Assembly: GCA_022225965.2 (NCBI GenBank)
Contig: JAKJXP020000001.1
Span: 1 to 64,000 of the forward strand
Reading direction: 5' to 3'
Origin: Diatrype stigma
Taxonomy: Eukaryota; Ascomycota; Sordariomycetes; Xylariales; Diatrypaceae
Length of the DNA stretch: 64,000 nt
Part shown: piece after piece, positions 21,768 to 31,235 of the stretch
How positions within the stretch are numbered: the first letter of the stretch is position 1
Layout of the letters: the number at the start of each line of letters is the position of its first letter
Program-made: the position numbers and the translations under genes
Notes under the pieces: model-generated
The model's database searches: none
The model's input: the letters and a program-made list of their open reading frames with translations, nothing else
Told to the model about the DNA's origin: nothing

Positions 21768-23511
21768 GATTGCTTCGTTCAGAACACCGTGCTTAGAGTT
21801 TCGGTATAACTATATTGGAGCTAGATTGTTGTTTTCTGCTTCTCTGATTGGATGATTGGATCGATGAAGCTCCTGGCTCTGCCTGTTGCTCACACCTGGT
21901 TGACTGAATCACCAACATGTCCAATCTCGCACTGCTAGTTATATCGCGGTCTAAGCCCCTACTTATATCTAGTCGTGGCCCCAAAGCCGGTTTTGTATCC
22001 AGATGTCAAACCGGAACGGACGAACGGAGTAGCGTAAAGGAGGCGATGAGTAATAAGAGGGAGTTACCCAACGGGGTGACAACCTCTTGAAGTTACATAG
22101 CTGGCTGGTCGTCGAATGATATCCGATGCCACTTGATGCGCACCTTGCAACGCTTGCATCATGCTGTCGTCGTTTGGCCTCGGTTGCCCCGGAGTTAGTA
22201 CCATGTCACATAATCGAGAAATTGAATGTGCTATGAGATAGGTGAGCCTAGGGCCCTACCTAGGCAGATATAATAGCGCGATTCACTTAATTTATAGCTG
22301 GAAACAAAAAGACGACAATGAAATTACACTCGGAACCCTTCAACGCAACGGGACACAATCTGCGGGAAAAGAGTCAGCTAGGTAACTAGCCGTGTTGGTC
22401 ATTTAAAGTCTGAATATTCGATGGCAAGAGTCTCGTAGTTACTATCTATACTTGTGGTAGCGGAACGGAAACTGGGGAAAAATTTACACCTCGGAAGACC
22501 ACCCCGTAGCCACTCGAGTGTGCGGGTGTGGTTACTTTACCCCTATGTTATGAGGCGAGAGGGTAGCTGCTGGTGGGGTGATGTACGGCGTAGTTATCTC
22601 CGGCGATCGCCATATCCGCCGCGATTGACGATGGGCAATGGCCAATTGCAATTCGCCAATGTTCCGGGGTGGGTAGAGACATTGCATGCCGACGAATATG
22701 TAATCAACGAAAAATGGTTATGTGTCGTCCTTGCAAGATCAAGGACGAAGCTCCCCCTTGAAGACGTGGTCATCGAGCTGCACGGTACTTTACTCACTAC
22801 GTGGAGACTCCTGTATGATTGGGGTATGAAGACGGGATCTTGCACATGGCAGCGTGCCGGTTGGTGAGCAAGTGCAACGTCGGGTTGATCTTCTGTCAAA
22901 TCAAAATGAATGAATATGTCCCCTGTCCTGACGTTTACCGGTGAATGTATCAATAGGTCGTCGGGATCCTTACACTGTGCTTAACTTGGTTGAAGGGCGG
23001 GAAATAATTTATAATCAAGGTTTTCATCCCGTTGTTCCGGATGCACACTACTGCCGAGACGTCCGCACCGAAAATCGGTATGGGAACAACTCGCCCTGTA
23101 GGTTCTGGCAAAGGCCTGAGCTGTTGGACTATCAAGGGCATAGGATATGATTGGTCCTTTCTTCTGTTGTAGGTAGGCGGAATCCGGCGGAGGACCGGAC
23201 AATAGTGTGGTATGCAGGCCATATACTGAACCTGGATACCACGGCCGACAACGAGGACACTAGACGCATGCCTTCGCATATGGGGATCCGGCCCCGGCCG
23301 AGGTGCTTGTGAAGAACGCCGCCCGCATGAGCTGGATGGTAGCCCTCCTTCTCATCTAACGTCGCCGTCATGAAAATGACCGCAAGACCGAAGAAAATTG
23401 GCGACGGCCCCGACCGCGAGACGCAGCCCACCCCTGATGCGCTGACATCCGGTGAGAAGACGTCCGGGGACGGCGATGGGAAACGGCGAGGGCAGCCCCG
23501 CGTACTAGGCG
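21768..23511. other. Intergenic/degenerate region
   Basis: No intact gene recognised. Frames at 22454-22867 and 22594-22953 overlap on opposite strands without family features. From about 23370 a plus-strand frame (Lys/Asp/Gly-rich) might be the cytosolic N-terminus belonging to the transporter fragment that follows, but it is in a different frame and cannot be joined with confidence. Confidence 0.4.
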
Positions 23512-23600
23512 TTCACGACATGGGAGAAGCGGGGCATCGTCCTCGGCGCCGTAGTAGGAGCCCTGCTGTCGCCGCTGACCGGCCAGATCTACTCTACCCG
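23512..23600 (+). pseudogene. Fragment resembling first membrane segment of an MFS (DHA1) transporter
   Basis: In the frame starting at 23512 the sequence reads FTTWEKRGIVLGAVVGALL and then SPLTGQIYSTR. This is the pattern seen at the first transmembrane helix of fungal DHA1 drug:H+ antiporters (W.KR.IV...A...SPL...IYxP). The next expected residues are absent because the frame runs into the poly-C tract at 23601. A stop codon lies just upstream in the same frame. It is a short match and could be coincidental, hence the moderate confidence. Confidence 0.4.
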
Positions 23601-23618
23601 CCCCCCCCCCCCCCCCCC
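23601..23618 (+). repeat. 18-base homopolymer C tract
   Basis: Eighteen consecutive C, preceded by CCCG. It forms the exact meeting point of two truncated, convergent gene fragments: the transporter start on plus and rrp40 exon 1 on minus. Homopolymers of this length are common breakpoints or gap-filling artefacts in assemblies. Confidence 0.9.
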
Positions 23619-23649
23619 GTTGCTCGTGGGATGGAACTGGGACACATAC

Positions 23650-23859
23650 CCGTCCGCCGTGGTATTCTACCCATATCGAGTTCTTCCGCGGATCGGTCAC
23701 CAGCTGGCCGGCTACAGTCGGGACGAGCTCGTTTGGTGGGATGTGTCGGAGGCCTGGGCCTAGTCGTAATGCTTTCTTCGGGTGGGAGGGGATTAGGGAG
23801 CGGTCGATCGCATCGCCGGGGAGGACGAAGGGCCGCCCCTGTGTCTCTGTCGCTGTCAT
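23650..23859 (-). pseudogene. rrp40: rrp40 (exosome subunit) first exon, rest missing
   Basis: Rrp40 is an RNA-binding cap subunit (S1/KH) of the RNA exosome in nucleus and cytoplasm. The minus-strand frame from ATG 23859 reads 70 residues with strong family identity: FVLPGDAID, SLIPSHPKKALRLGPGLRH, PTVAGQLVTDPRKNSIWVEY and GGR. It ends in a good donor (GTATGT at 23649) at phase 0. The S1 and KH domains that should follow (another 170 or so residues) are not found in any frame over the next 1.2 kb. About 30 bp after the donor the sequence hits the G/C homopolymer at 23601-23618. The gene is divergent from ssz1, sharing a roughly 690-bp promoter region. As RRP40 is essential in yeast, either a full copy exists elsewhere or this locus is misassembled. 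Confidence 0.75.
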
Positions 23860-24545
23860 CCTTTTCCCTGCGATTGTGGTTGTGTGTATGCAAGTAGGGT
23901 GGATAAATAGGTTCCAGCTGAACGATGTGTGTGGTGAGGGACTCCTATGAAAGTCTGAGTTGACCAAACAAGAATTGTTGGTTTGGGTTGGACTGGATGC
24001 GACTTGGAAGCTTGTGATACTTCGTAGATCAGAATTACAATGGGATTTTGTTTCGCTGTGGCTGGAGCTCATTCATTGCCAGAGCTGGAGCAGACGGGGG
24101 GGCGGGGGGGGGGGGGGGTGCTGCAGGCCGTGGCTGAAGCGTCAATACCTAGTGGGACGGGACCTCTGAGCGACCTACTTGGAGGGGCATTTGTGGCTCA
24201 TACACGGCATGCTAAGTGATTGCCACTGATTGGACCCAGGCTATGGGGGCCCAGGCTGTGGAGACTCGAGTGCCAGGCAAAGGCTGGCAAGGGCTGACAA
24301 GGGTCCGTTGCATTCAATGATCGGCCTTGGGCAACTTTTTTCTGAAATTTTTGGCACTTCGACTTCGGCCCTGCAATTTCTACACCCCACTAACCTACCA
24401 CCCGCACAGCTGCACTACTTGGTTACCCTCACAGCGCAACAACTCTTGCGTATTCGAACATCCTTCTACCCGGTACAAACCTTCAGAAAGCACCCTTTGG
24501 ATTCTTGAATACAACAACCATCTTACTCTCAAAAAATCCGTACCG
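23860..24545. promoter_or_regulatory. Shared upstream region of rrp40 fragment and ssz1
   Basis: This divergent intergenic region contains a G-rich tract at 24096-24118 (7 G, one C, 15 G). It also has a CTGGCAAGGGCTGACAAGGG-like short repeat near 24283-24302. The sequence from about 24380 to 24545 is pyrimidine- and AC-rich, as is usual for the leader of a highly expressed fungal gene. No specific factor site is assigned. Confidence 0.4.
24096..24118 (+). repeat. Interrupted poly-G tract
   Basis: Seven G, a single C, then 15 G. It could form a G-quadruplex-like or slippage-prone element in the divergent promoter, or reflect sequencing uncertainty, like the C tract 480 bp away. Confidence 0.85.
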
Positions 24546-26384
24546 ATGACTGGAGCCGGGGTGAACAAGGTCGCCGTTGCGCCAGACGAGCGAACTGCCA
24601 TAGGTATTTCCTTCGGCAACTCGTACAGCTCGATTGCTGTTACCACTGACGATAGCACCGTTGTGATCGCGAACGAGGATGGAGGTGAGACTGATAATTA
24701 AATCCCTGAATACCATATTGAAGGACCACGGCTAACCTGTGCTGCGAAAGACCGACAAATTCCCACTTGCTTGTCTTACGTCGAGGGTGAAGAATACACT
24801 GGCAACCAGGCCAAGGCTTTCCTAGTGCGCAATGCGAACAACACTGTCACTGCCTTCAAGGAGTTCCTCGGTCAAGAGTATGTTATATGTTGAGCCGCAT
24901 GCAAAATGCTTATACTAATACTGATGTGCGACCCCAGCTTCAAGTCGATCGACCCTACCCACTGCCATGCTGCTGCCCATCCCCAAGACGTAGATGGCAC
25001 TATATCCTTCACCATTCAGGAGAAGGCCGAGGGAGAACCCTCGACCCTTTCCGTCTCTGAAGTCTCTACTCGGTACCTGCGTCGCCTGCTACAATCTGCC
25101 TCCGACTATCTTGGAAAGAAGGTCACTTCTGCCGTTCTGACGGTGCCCACCAACTTCTCCGAACAGCAGCGCGAAGCCCTTATCAAGGCCGCTAACGATG
25201 CCGGCCTGGAGGTTCTGCAGCTGATAAACGAGCCTGTTGCTTCGGTCCTCGCCCACGATGCGAGACCTGGACAAGAGGTCAAGGACAAGATCATCGTGGT
25301 GGCAGACCTGGGTGGTACCCGATCTGATGTCGCGGTCATCGCTTCGAGAGGCGGAATATACACCATTCTGGCTACCGCGCACGACTACGAGTTCCACGGT
25401 GTGCATCTGGATAAGATCCTCATGGACCACTTCGCCAAGGAATTCATGAAGAAGCACGCTAATGTCGATCCGCGAGAGAACCCGAGAAGCTTGGCTAAGC
25501 TGAAGGCAGAGTCCGAGGCCGCCAAGAAGGCACTCAGTATAGGAACCAACGCCAGCTTTAGTGTCGAAAGCTTAGCGGAGGGTATCGACTTCCAGACAAC
25601 CCTCAACCGATTGCGGTACGAGACTATTGCACGGAAGGTTTTCGAAGGCTTCAATCGATTAGTGGAATCTGTCATTAAGAAGGCTGGTCTTGACGTACTT
25701 GATATCGATGAAGTCGTACTTTCTGGTGGAACTTCTCACACCCCGAGAATTGCCGCCAACTTCCGCTCCATCTTCCCCGAGTCAACCACGATCCAGGCGC
25801 CTTCTACCAGCCCTACCGCCATCAACCCCTCGGAGCTGCAGTCACGCGGCGCTGCCCTGCAAGCATCGCTGATCCAAGAGTACGAAGCCGACGACGTTGA
25901 GCAGTCTACACACCCTGTTGTCACCACCGTCAAGCACATCACCAACGCCATTGGCGTGGTGACGTTATCTGATGACGGCGAGGAGACATTCACTCCTATT
26001 ATCGCCCCTGAGACCGCCGTCCCCGCGCGGCGAACCGTCCACGTTGCGGCACCCAAAGATGGTGGCGATGTGCTCATCAAGATTGCGGAGGGGAATACCC
26101 ACATCAACGTCACCAAGCCGGAGCCCAAGCCCAAGGAGAACGGCGACAAAGATGGTGAGGACGAGGATGACTCGGACTTCGACGACTCGGACGAAGAGCC
26201 CGAAGAGCTGCGGGAGAAGGTTTGGAAGATGGGTGACACTCTGGCCGAGACTGCAGTCAAGGGCGTCAAGAAGGGAAGCAAGGTTGAAGTTACGATCAAC
26301 ATCGCAGGCGACCTGGGCGTTACCATCGCCGCCAGAGAGGTCGGTGGCCAGGGTGGTGTCAGGGGTACGCTGAAGGCGCCCTAG
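24546..26384 (+). CDS. ssz1: Ssz1, ribosome-associated-complex Hsp70
   Basis: Ssz1 is the atypical Hsp70 that pairs with the J-protein zuotin in the ribosome-associated complex, stimulating Ssb at the ribosomal tunnel exit. Three exons: 24546-24684, 24751-24877 and 24938-26384. The introns are 66 and 60 bp (GTGAGA..AAG and GTATGT..CAG) in consistent phases, giving 570 residues. Motifs in order: IGISFGNSYSSIA, replacing the canonical IDLGTT phosphate-1 loop as in Ssz1; IPTCLSYVEGEEYTGNQA; AVLTVPTNFSEQQREALIKA; LQLINEPVASVLAH; VVADLGGTRSDVAVIA; LSGGTSHTPRIAANF. The substrate-binding part is short and carries an acidic insert (EDEDDSDFDDSDEEPEE), another Ssz1 trait. Yeast Ssz1 is 538 residues. 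The 3' flank at 26385 onward is the terminator region. It is a housekeeping gene, and its position argues against one continuous metabolite cluster across 14-44 kb. Confidence 0.95.
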
Positions 26385-29246
26385 ATAGGCCATTCCTCAA
26401 ACCCCGCATATCCCCACCGGTCTGGCACCGACTGGCCAGATGGTCTGAGGTTGGTGAGGAGTAAGGATGACCCGAATCACATCTACGTAAAGAAAGCATG
26501 ATCTGCGTGGGCTCTGGCCAAAAAGAAGAGCAAACTGGTCCCCTATATATGGACTTGACATGCTTTACTACACACGCAAGATGGGTGGCTTGTTTCTCTC
26601 CTTTTCGGGCGGGCTAGCAGTCTTAGATAGGCGCTGACTGCTTGATTGGCATGGATGGCATGGTATGGCTGTATGACTGTATGGCATGGATGAATGAACG
26701 GACGGGCAGGCGGATGGGCGGATGGATGGATTGATGCGAACAATAGAGTATAGAGGCATGCATACAGCCGCCGCTCTGGGCTGAGCTTAGCTAGACAGGC
26801 GAGAGGCATAATGAACCAAAACCAAAAAAATACAACCATACATGTGCATCACGTTCTAACTAGGATACATACCTATATGCAGACTTGCTTTTCTACCGCG
26901 TCCTTGACGTGACACCTACCGATCTAGGTAACTAAGTCATCAACAGCTCGCAGCGATGATATGGGGGAAAGGCGGCATGCAACCTGACCGGATGATACGG
27001 TGATGATGACAGAGTTGAAGAGCTACGTAGTGGGGTACGTATAAGGATGTAGGTCAAGCAAATGATATTAAAGCTGTGGTTTCTAAGCTGGGCAGTATGA
27101 CCGGGGCTGTTGACATCTACCATTTACATCCCCGACATTACGACCGGACACTAATACGGGACCGAACAATAAGCACTTCGTACAAAGGTCACCCCGGGGA
27201 GAAGCTCTTCAAGGTCACTCCTCGTCCTATTATGGAAACTATAGAGTAGTGACCGACAATTGACTTTGTCCGGTATCTCTGGCCCCCCCAGGAAATCCTT
27301 ACTAGGTACCGTTTTCATCGGCGTCAGCAAACGAACCCCGTTGCCGGGAGTTATCCCGGATCTGTACTAAACCTCGACCGGCTCGACCTAATCGGCAATT
27401 GAAAATTCTTCGGTACATAGCTCAGCTCAGTACCAGCTCGGTTCCTAGACATGCATGGGATCGATCAACCTGCGCGACTTGAGCCCCCCTAGTGCTGGTG
27501 GGTAAGGTCCCACAAAGACAGGCTCGCGGTCTTCGGGTCGGCGATATGGACGAAGAAAACCTTGGTTGGTGAAATGGTCGAGGAACCAACCATCTCAGCG
27601 ATGTATGTTTGCTACGGGAGTATTAAAAAATCCTTTCCTCGGGGTTCAGCTTCAGGGGTATGGCTTCGTATAGAGAACCTTCGTATACCATACCTGCTTG
27701 CTGTGCTTGTCTGTTTGCTTACGTATAGGAACTCTAGATACCAAAGCTATTCTGGGATAAGTACTGTTTGCCTCGAAGTGGAAACGGCGAGATCGATCGG
27801 TACCACGTCGCAGAAGAAACCGGAGTCGACGCCGTGGTTTTCCACGCAGGTGCTTCGATTACGGACGGACATTCTCAGGCTCCCGAGGTAGGGGGGGTAC
27901 ACGGGATGAACCGAGACAGCATGCACCAGGAGGATCTCATCAATCACAGCGAGGGAAGCAAGCAGAGGGATCAGAGTGCGTCTTCCAGGAGACGAAACAT
28001 GCGACTCCTACTCTGTGTCGCTGTCACTCTTAAAATGGCGATACCGAGATAATTGCCAAGGTCTTTCTTTAGTATTCATGACACAAACCCCAGAGAGGAT
28101 GCAGCCTCTCAAGTACTGTTCTGCCCTATGTCTCACTCCTCGCCCAGCACGGCTTCTAGTTCGACGGTCAGATGACCCACGAAACCGTTTGCGCCCCATC
28201 GATTCTCTAGGTGCCTCCCCCTTTTCGCTCCAGATAGACATGATTTTCGTGGCTTTAGGCCCCCAAGTGTCCCTCGAGTCCAACCGCAACTGGCGGCCAT
28301 TGGCTGGTCGTTACGTCACGGTCGATCGAGTCATCCGCGAAAAGCCAATGGGAACGCGTCCGGCTGGGGTTCTACTCCGGTATTGGCTATAGTGACCTAC
28401 TCTCACACATTGACACAAGCTCGTCTTACTTCGAAAACCTCTAGCCCTCGATGATTGTTACGATCAACTGAGTCAGTGATAGGGAACGAGCTGGAAGTCC
28501 CAGGCCGGGATACGCTAGTAATTCTCACTCTTCAACCTGACACAAGCACATACATAGTACACGCACGGAGGGAATTCAGAGATTCTCAGGGAATCGCAGC
28601 TTCAGATTCCAGGAAGTAAGTAGATGTAGGGCCGGGGGCGTGGTTGCTAGAAGTACATAGTGTTGGGTGGTACTTGGACTTGGCGGATAGAAAGGTCTGC
28701 TACCCAAGTACCATCAATCAATGATGAATCAATCTCTTGGGTCGGTATTCCGATTTTCGTACGCTCATAATAAGCAAGCAAGCAAACAATAGCCTCCCTC
28801 CCCATCCAAGTTAGTTAGTCCCAGTCGCGATTTAGATTCAAGCAGTCAGTAAACCAACCAACCAACCAACCAATCAGCCAACCAGGTAACAATGGTAACG
28901 TCCCTTACCCCCCCCCCCCATTCCCATGTCACCATATGCTTGTGCGACATTGATTACAATGTTTCCCTCCCCGGTGTGTGCCCACCCCGAACGAACGCCT
29001 GCGATGTCGGGTAAGAAAGAAGAAAAAAAAGAGAAAAGAAGGAAAACACTGCCATTGAGCCACCATTCCGCGTCTCACCGGTTCAACCGTTCCCGCCCGT
29101 GTTCCACAGGGGCACCCGCTACACTCGCTACTACACACTGTGGTCTTGGGTCTAAGTCCAACTTTTGTAGTTAGTGAATGTTGATTGGTACACCAAAGCC
29201 ACTCCCGCCCACCCCGGGGACTCAGCCCAGCTCAGCTCAGCTCAGC
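26385..29246. other. Intergenic region with short repeats
   Basis: No gene recognised in about 2.9 kb. It includes a GGATGGCATGG/GGATGGATGG-rich stretch at about 26640-26735, an (AACC)n run at about 28852-28876, a C10 run near 28910 and an AGAAAAAAAAGAG purine run near 29020. The right end carries the (CAGCT)n run that abuts the transporter stop. Frames such as 27562-27891 and 27976-28392 have no family resemblance. Confidence 0.5.
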
Positions 29247-29250
29247 TCAG
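29221..29250 (+). repeat. (CAGCT)n microsatellite at transporter stop
   Basis: About five copies of the pentamer CAGCT/CTCAG overlap the stop codon (29247-29249) of the minus-strand transporter. A length change here could alter the last codons. Confidence 0.7.
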
Positions 29251-31235
29251 CCGCGCACGCGAACCTGCACCAGCTCGTCGAGCTCTGTCTCGCTCGGGCC
29301 GCCGCTGCTGCCCATGCCCATGACGGCGTCCTTGGAGGCCTGCTGCTGGCGGGCGGCGGCGGCGGGGGTGTTGGGCATGGGCGGGGGCCGGCGCTGGAAG
29401 GTGGCGAGGCTGGCGAGGGCGGCGGCGGCGGCGACGCCCATCATGACGACGACGTCGGCGGTGAAGGCGGCGGCGTAGATGCGGCGCACGCGCTGCTGGT
29501 GCGCCGCGGGAAGGTAGCTGGTGATGGTGGGGCTGCGGTGCAGGGCCTCGAGGTCGGCCGGGTCCATGGCGCCCGCCATCTCGCGCGCCACGCGCGTGTT
29601 GAACAGGATGCTGCAGACGGCGATGCCCACGGCGCCGCCGAACACGCGCGCCTGCGCCACCGCCCCCTGCGCCACCGCCAGGTCCGCCCGCGACGCCTGC
29701 ACCGACGTCATGATGGTCGCGGCGCCGAGCGACAGGCCGATCCCGAGGCCCAGCACCACCTGGTACCCGTACTGGGCCTTGATCTCCGTCGTGACGTCCG
29801 ACAGCGTCGACAGCAGGCCCGTGCCGGCCAGCTGCAGGCACGACGCCGCGATCAGCGTCGGCGACGTGTTGTTCCGCTTCGACGAGAGCGCCCCCGCGAG
29901 GAAGGACCCGAACGCCGTCGACCCGAGCATCGGCAGCAGGTGGATCCCCGACCAGAGCGCGTTCTCCCCGTTGACGATCTGGAACCGCTCGGGGATGATG
30001 ATGAGGAGGGAGAGGTAGCTGTAGCCGGTAAATAGCGTGCATCTGTTTGTTGTTGATATTTGATCATCGACCTGTTAGCTTTTCTACCTCGAACCAGATC
30101 CTTCGGCGAAATAAAAGCGGCGGTACGTACACTAGAGCGCCCAGGTACACGCGGTGGGTGACCAGCCGGAGCGGAAGAATAGGCTCGACCCTCGTGTGGC
30201 GTTTCACGCCGAGGAAGATTTCCCACGTCATGAAACCGACCCAGCTGAGACTCGCGAAGGAGAGCGACGTGACGATGGCCGGGCTGTCCCAGGCGTACGT
30301 GAAAGTCCCCGCCTCCTGCAGGGCGAATACCATGAGCGTTGTGGCACAGAGGATCAGGGCGTTGCCGAGGAGGTCGACTTTCCGGATGGCGTCCCACGGG
30401 CTCAGCCTCTGCCCCTCGCCGACGCCCCGCGGCCACGCGAACAGCATGACGACGAAGGATAGAATCCCGAAGGGAACGCTGCGGGCGAGGTTTTCATCTT
30501 AGCATGGGCGCGGTACAACGCATGGTTGGGGCGGAGAACGGGCTTGAGTAAGTTACTTGATCCAGAAAATCCATCTCCAATTCACCTGGGACGAGATGAC
30601 TCCGCCCAGAACGGGCCCCAGGACAAAGGACACGGCAAGTGTCATGCCTATCAGCGCACCGAGAAGACTGGGCTTATGCGTCGGACCGACCTCGAAAAGC
30701 ACGACCTGGGCTAGACTGTAAAGTCCGGACGCCCCTATGCCCTGGAACGCACGACAGACAATACTATACTCGAGCACTTAACGGAGAATTCTCTAGGAAT
30801 GGGAAGGGGTTTGTTAGGAGGGAGGACGTACAGCGATGCCATCGACCTGGACAGCCCGCATCCCGCCGAGAAGGCCGAGAACAAGACCCAGGCCACGCAG
30901 ATCAGCTGCCGTCGCCCGTAGATATCACTCAGCTTCGCGAACCCTATGGCGAAGCCGAGGTAGGCCAGCAGGTAGGCGAGCACGACCCATGGCGCGTTCA
31001 GGAAGTCTTGCAGGTCGAGGGAGATGGACACCAGAGAGGTGGAAACGATAGAGGCGTCGAGGCTCGAGAACATGAGCCCCAAGAGCAACCTGATAAGTGG
31101 CGTTGGGGGGGGCCTTAGTCAGAGGAGAGCGGACCAGGGACGTCTGGAGGAGGGAGGAGCTTGGGGGTCTTACGTTGCTACCAGCACCACTTGGCGGATC
31201 CCATCAAGGCGATCTTGTGTTCCGAGAGTCCACAT
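29247..31235 (-). CDS. MFS transporter, DHA2-type drug/metabolite exporter
   Basis: Proton-driven membrane exporter predicted to have about 14 helices. Five exons: 31235-31174, 31089-30832, 30763-30557, 30478-30131 and 30042-29247. All donors are GTxxxT/GTAAGA-like and acceptors are CAG or TAG, with phases that fit, giving 556 residues. Helix 1 starts at once (LLLGLMFSSLDASIVSTSLV). The motif-A loop reads GFAKLSDIYGRRQ, and helix 4 has SLIVCRAFQGIGASGLYSL. Motif C is in helix 5 (VSFVLGPVLGGVIS), followed by NWRWIFWINVPFG. The C-terminal exon carries NALWSGIHLLPMLGS and GLGIGLSLGAATIMTSVQAS. The pattern is that of fungal toxin and azole efflux pumps next to polyketide genes. The N-terminus is short, with almost no cytosolic tail. 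The last exon is extremely GC-rich at third positions. It lies 6 kb from the PKS on the opposite strand, so a role in exporting the PKS product is an inference. Confidence 0.9.

Noticed and set aside
27976..28392. 138-codon plus-strand frame in the 26-29 kb gap
   Set aside because: No motifs, overlapping antisense frame of similar length, and non-coding-like composition.
29178..30035. 285-codon plus-strand frame opposite the MFS transporter
   Set aside because: Low-complexity Ala/Gly/Arg/His composition that mirrors the GC-rich third positions of the transporter exon on the other strand; no family motif.
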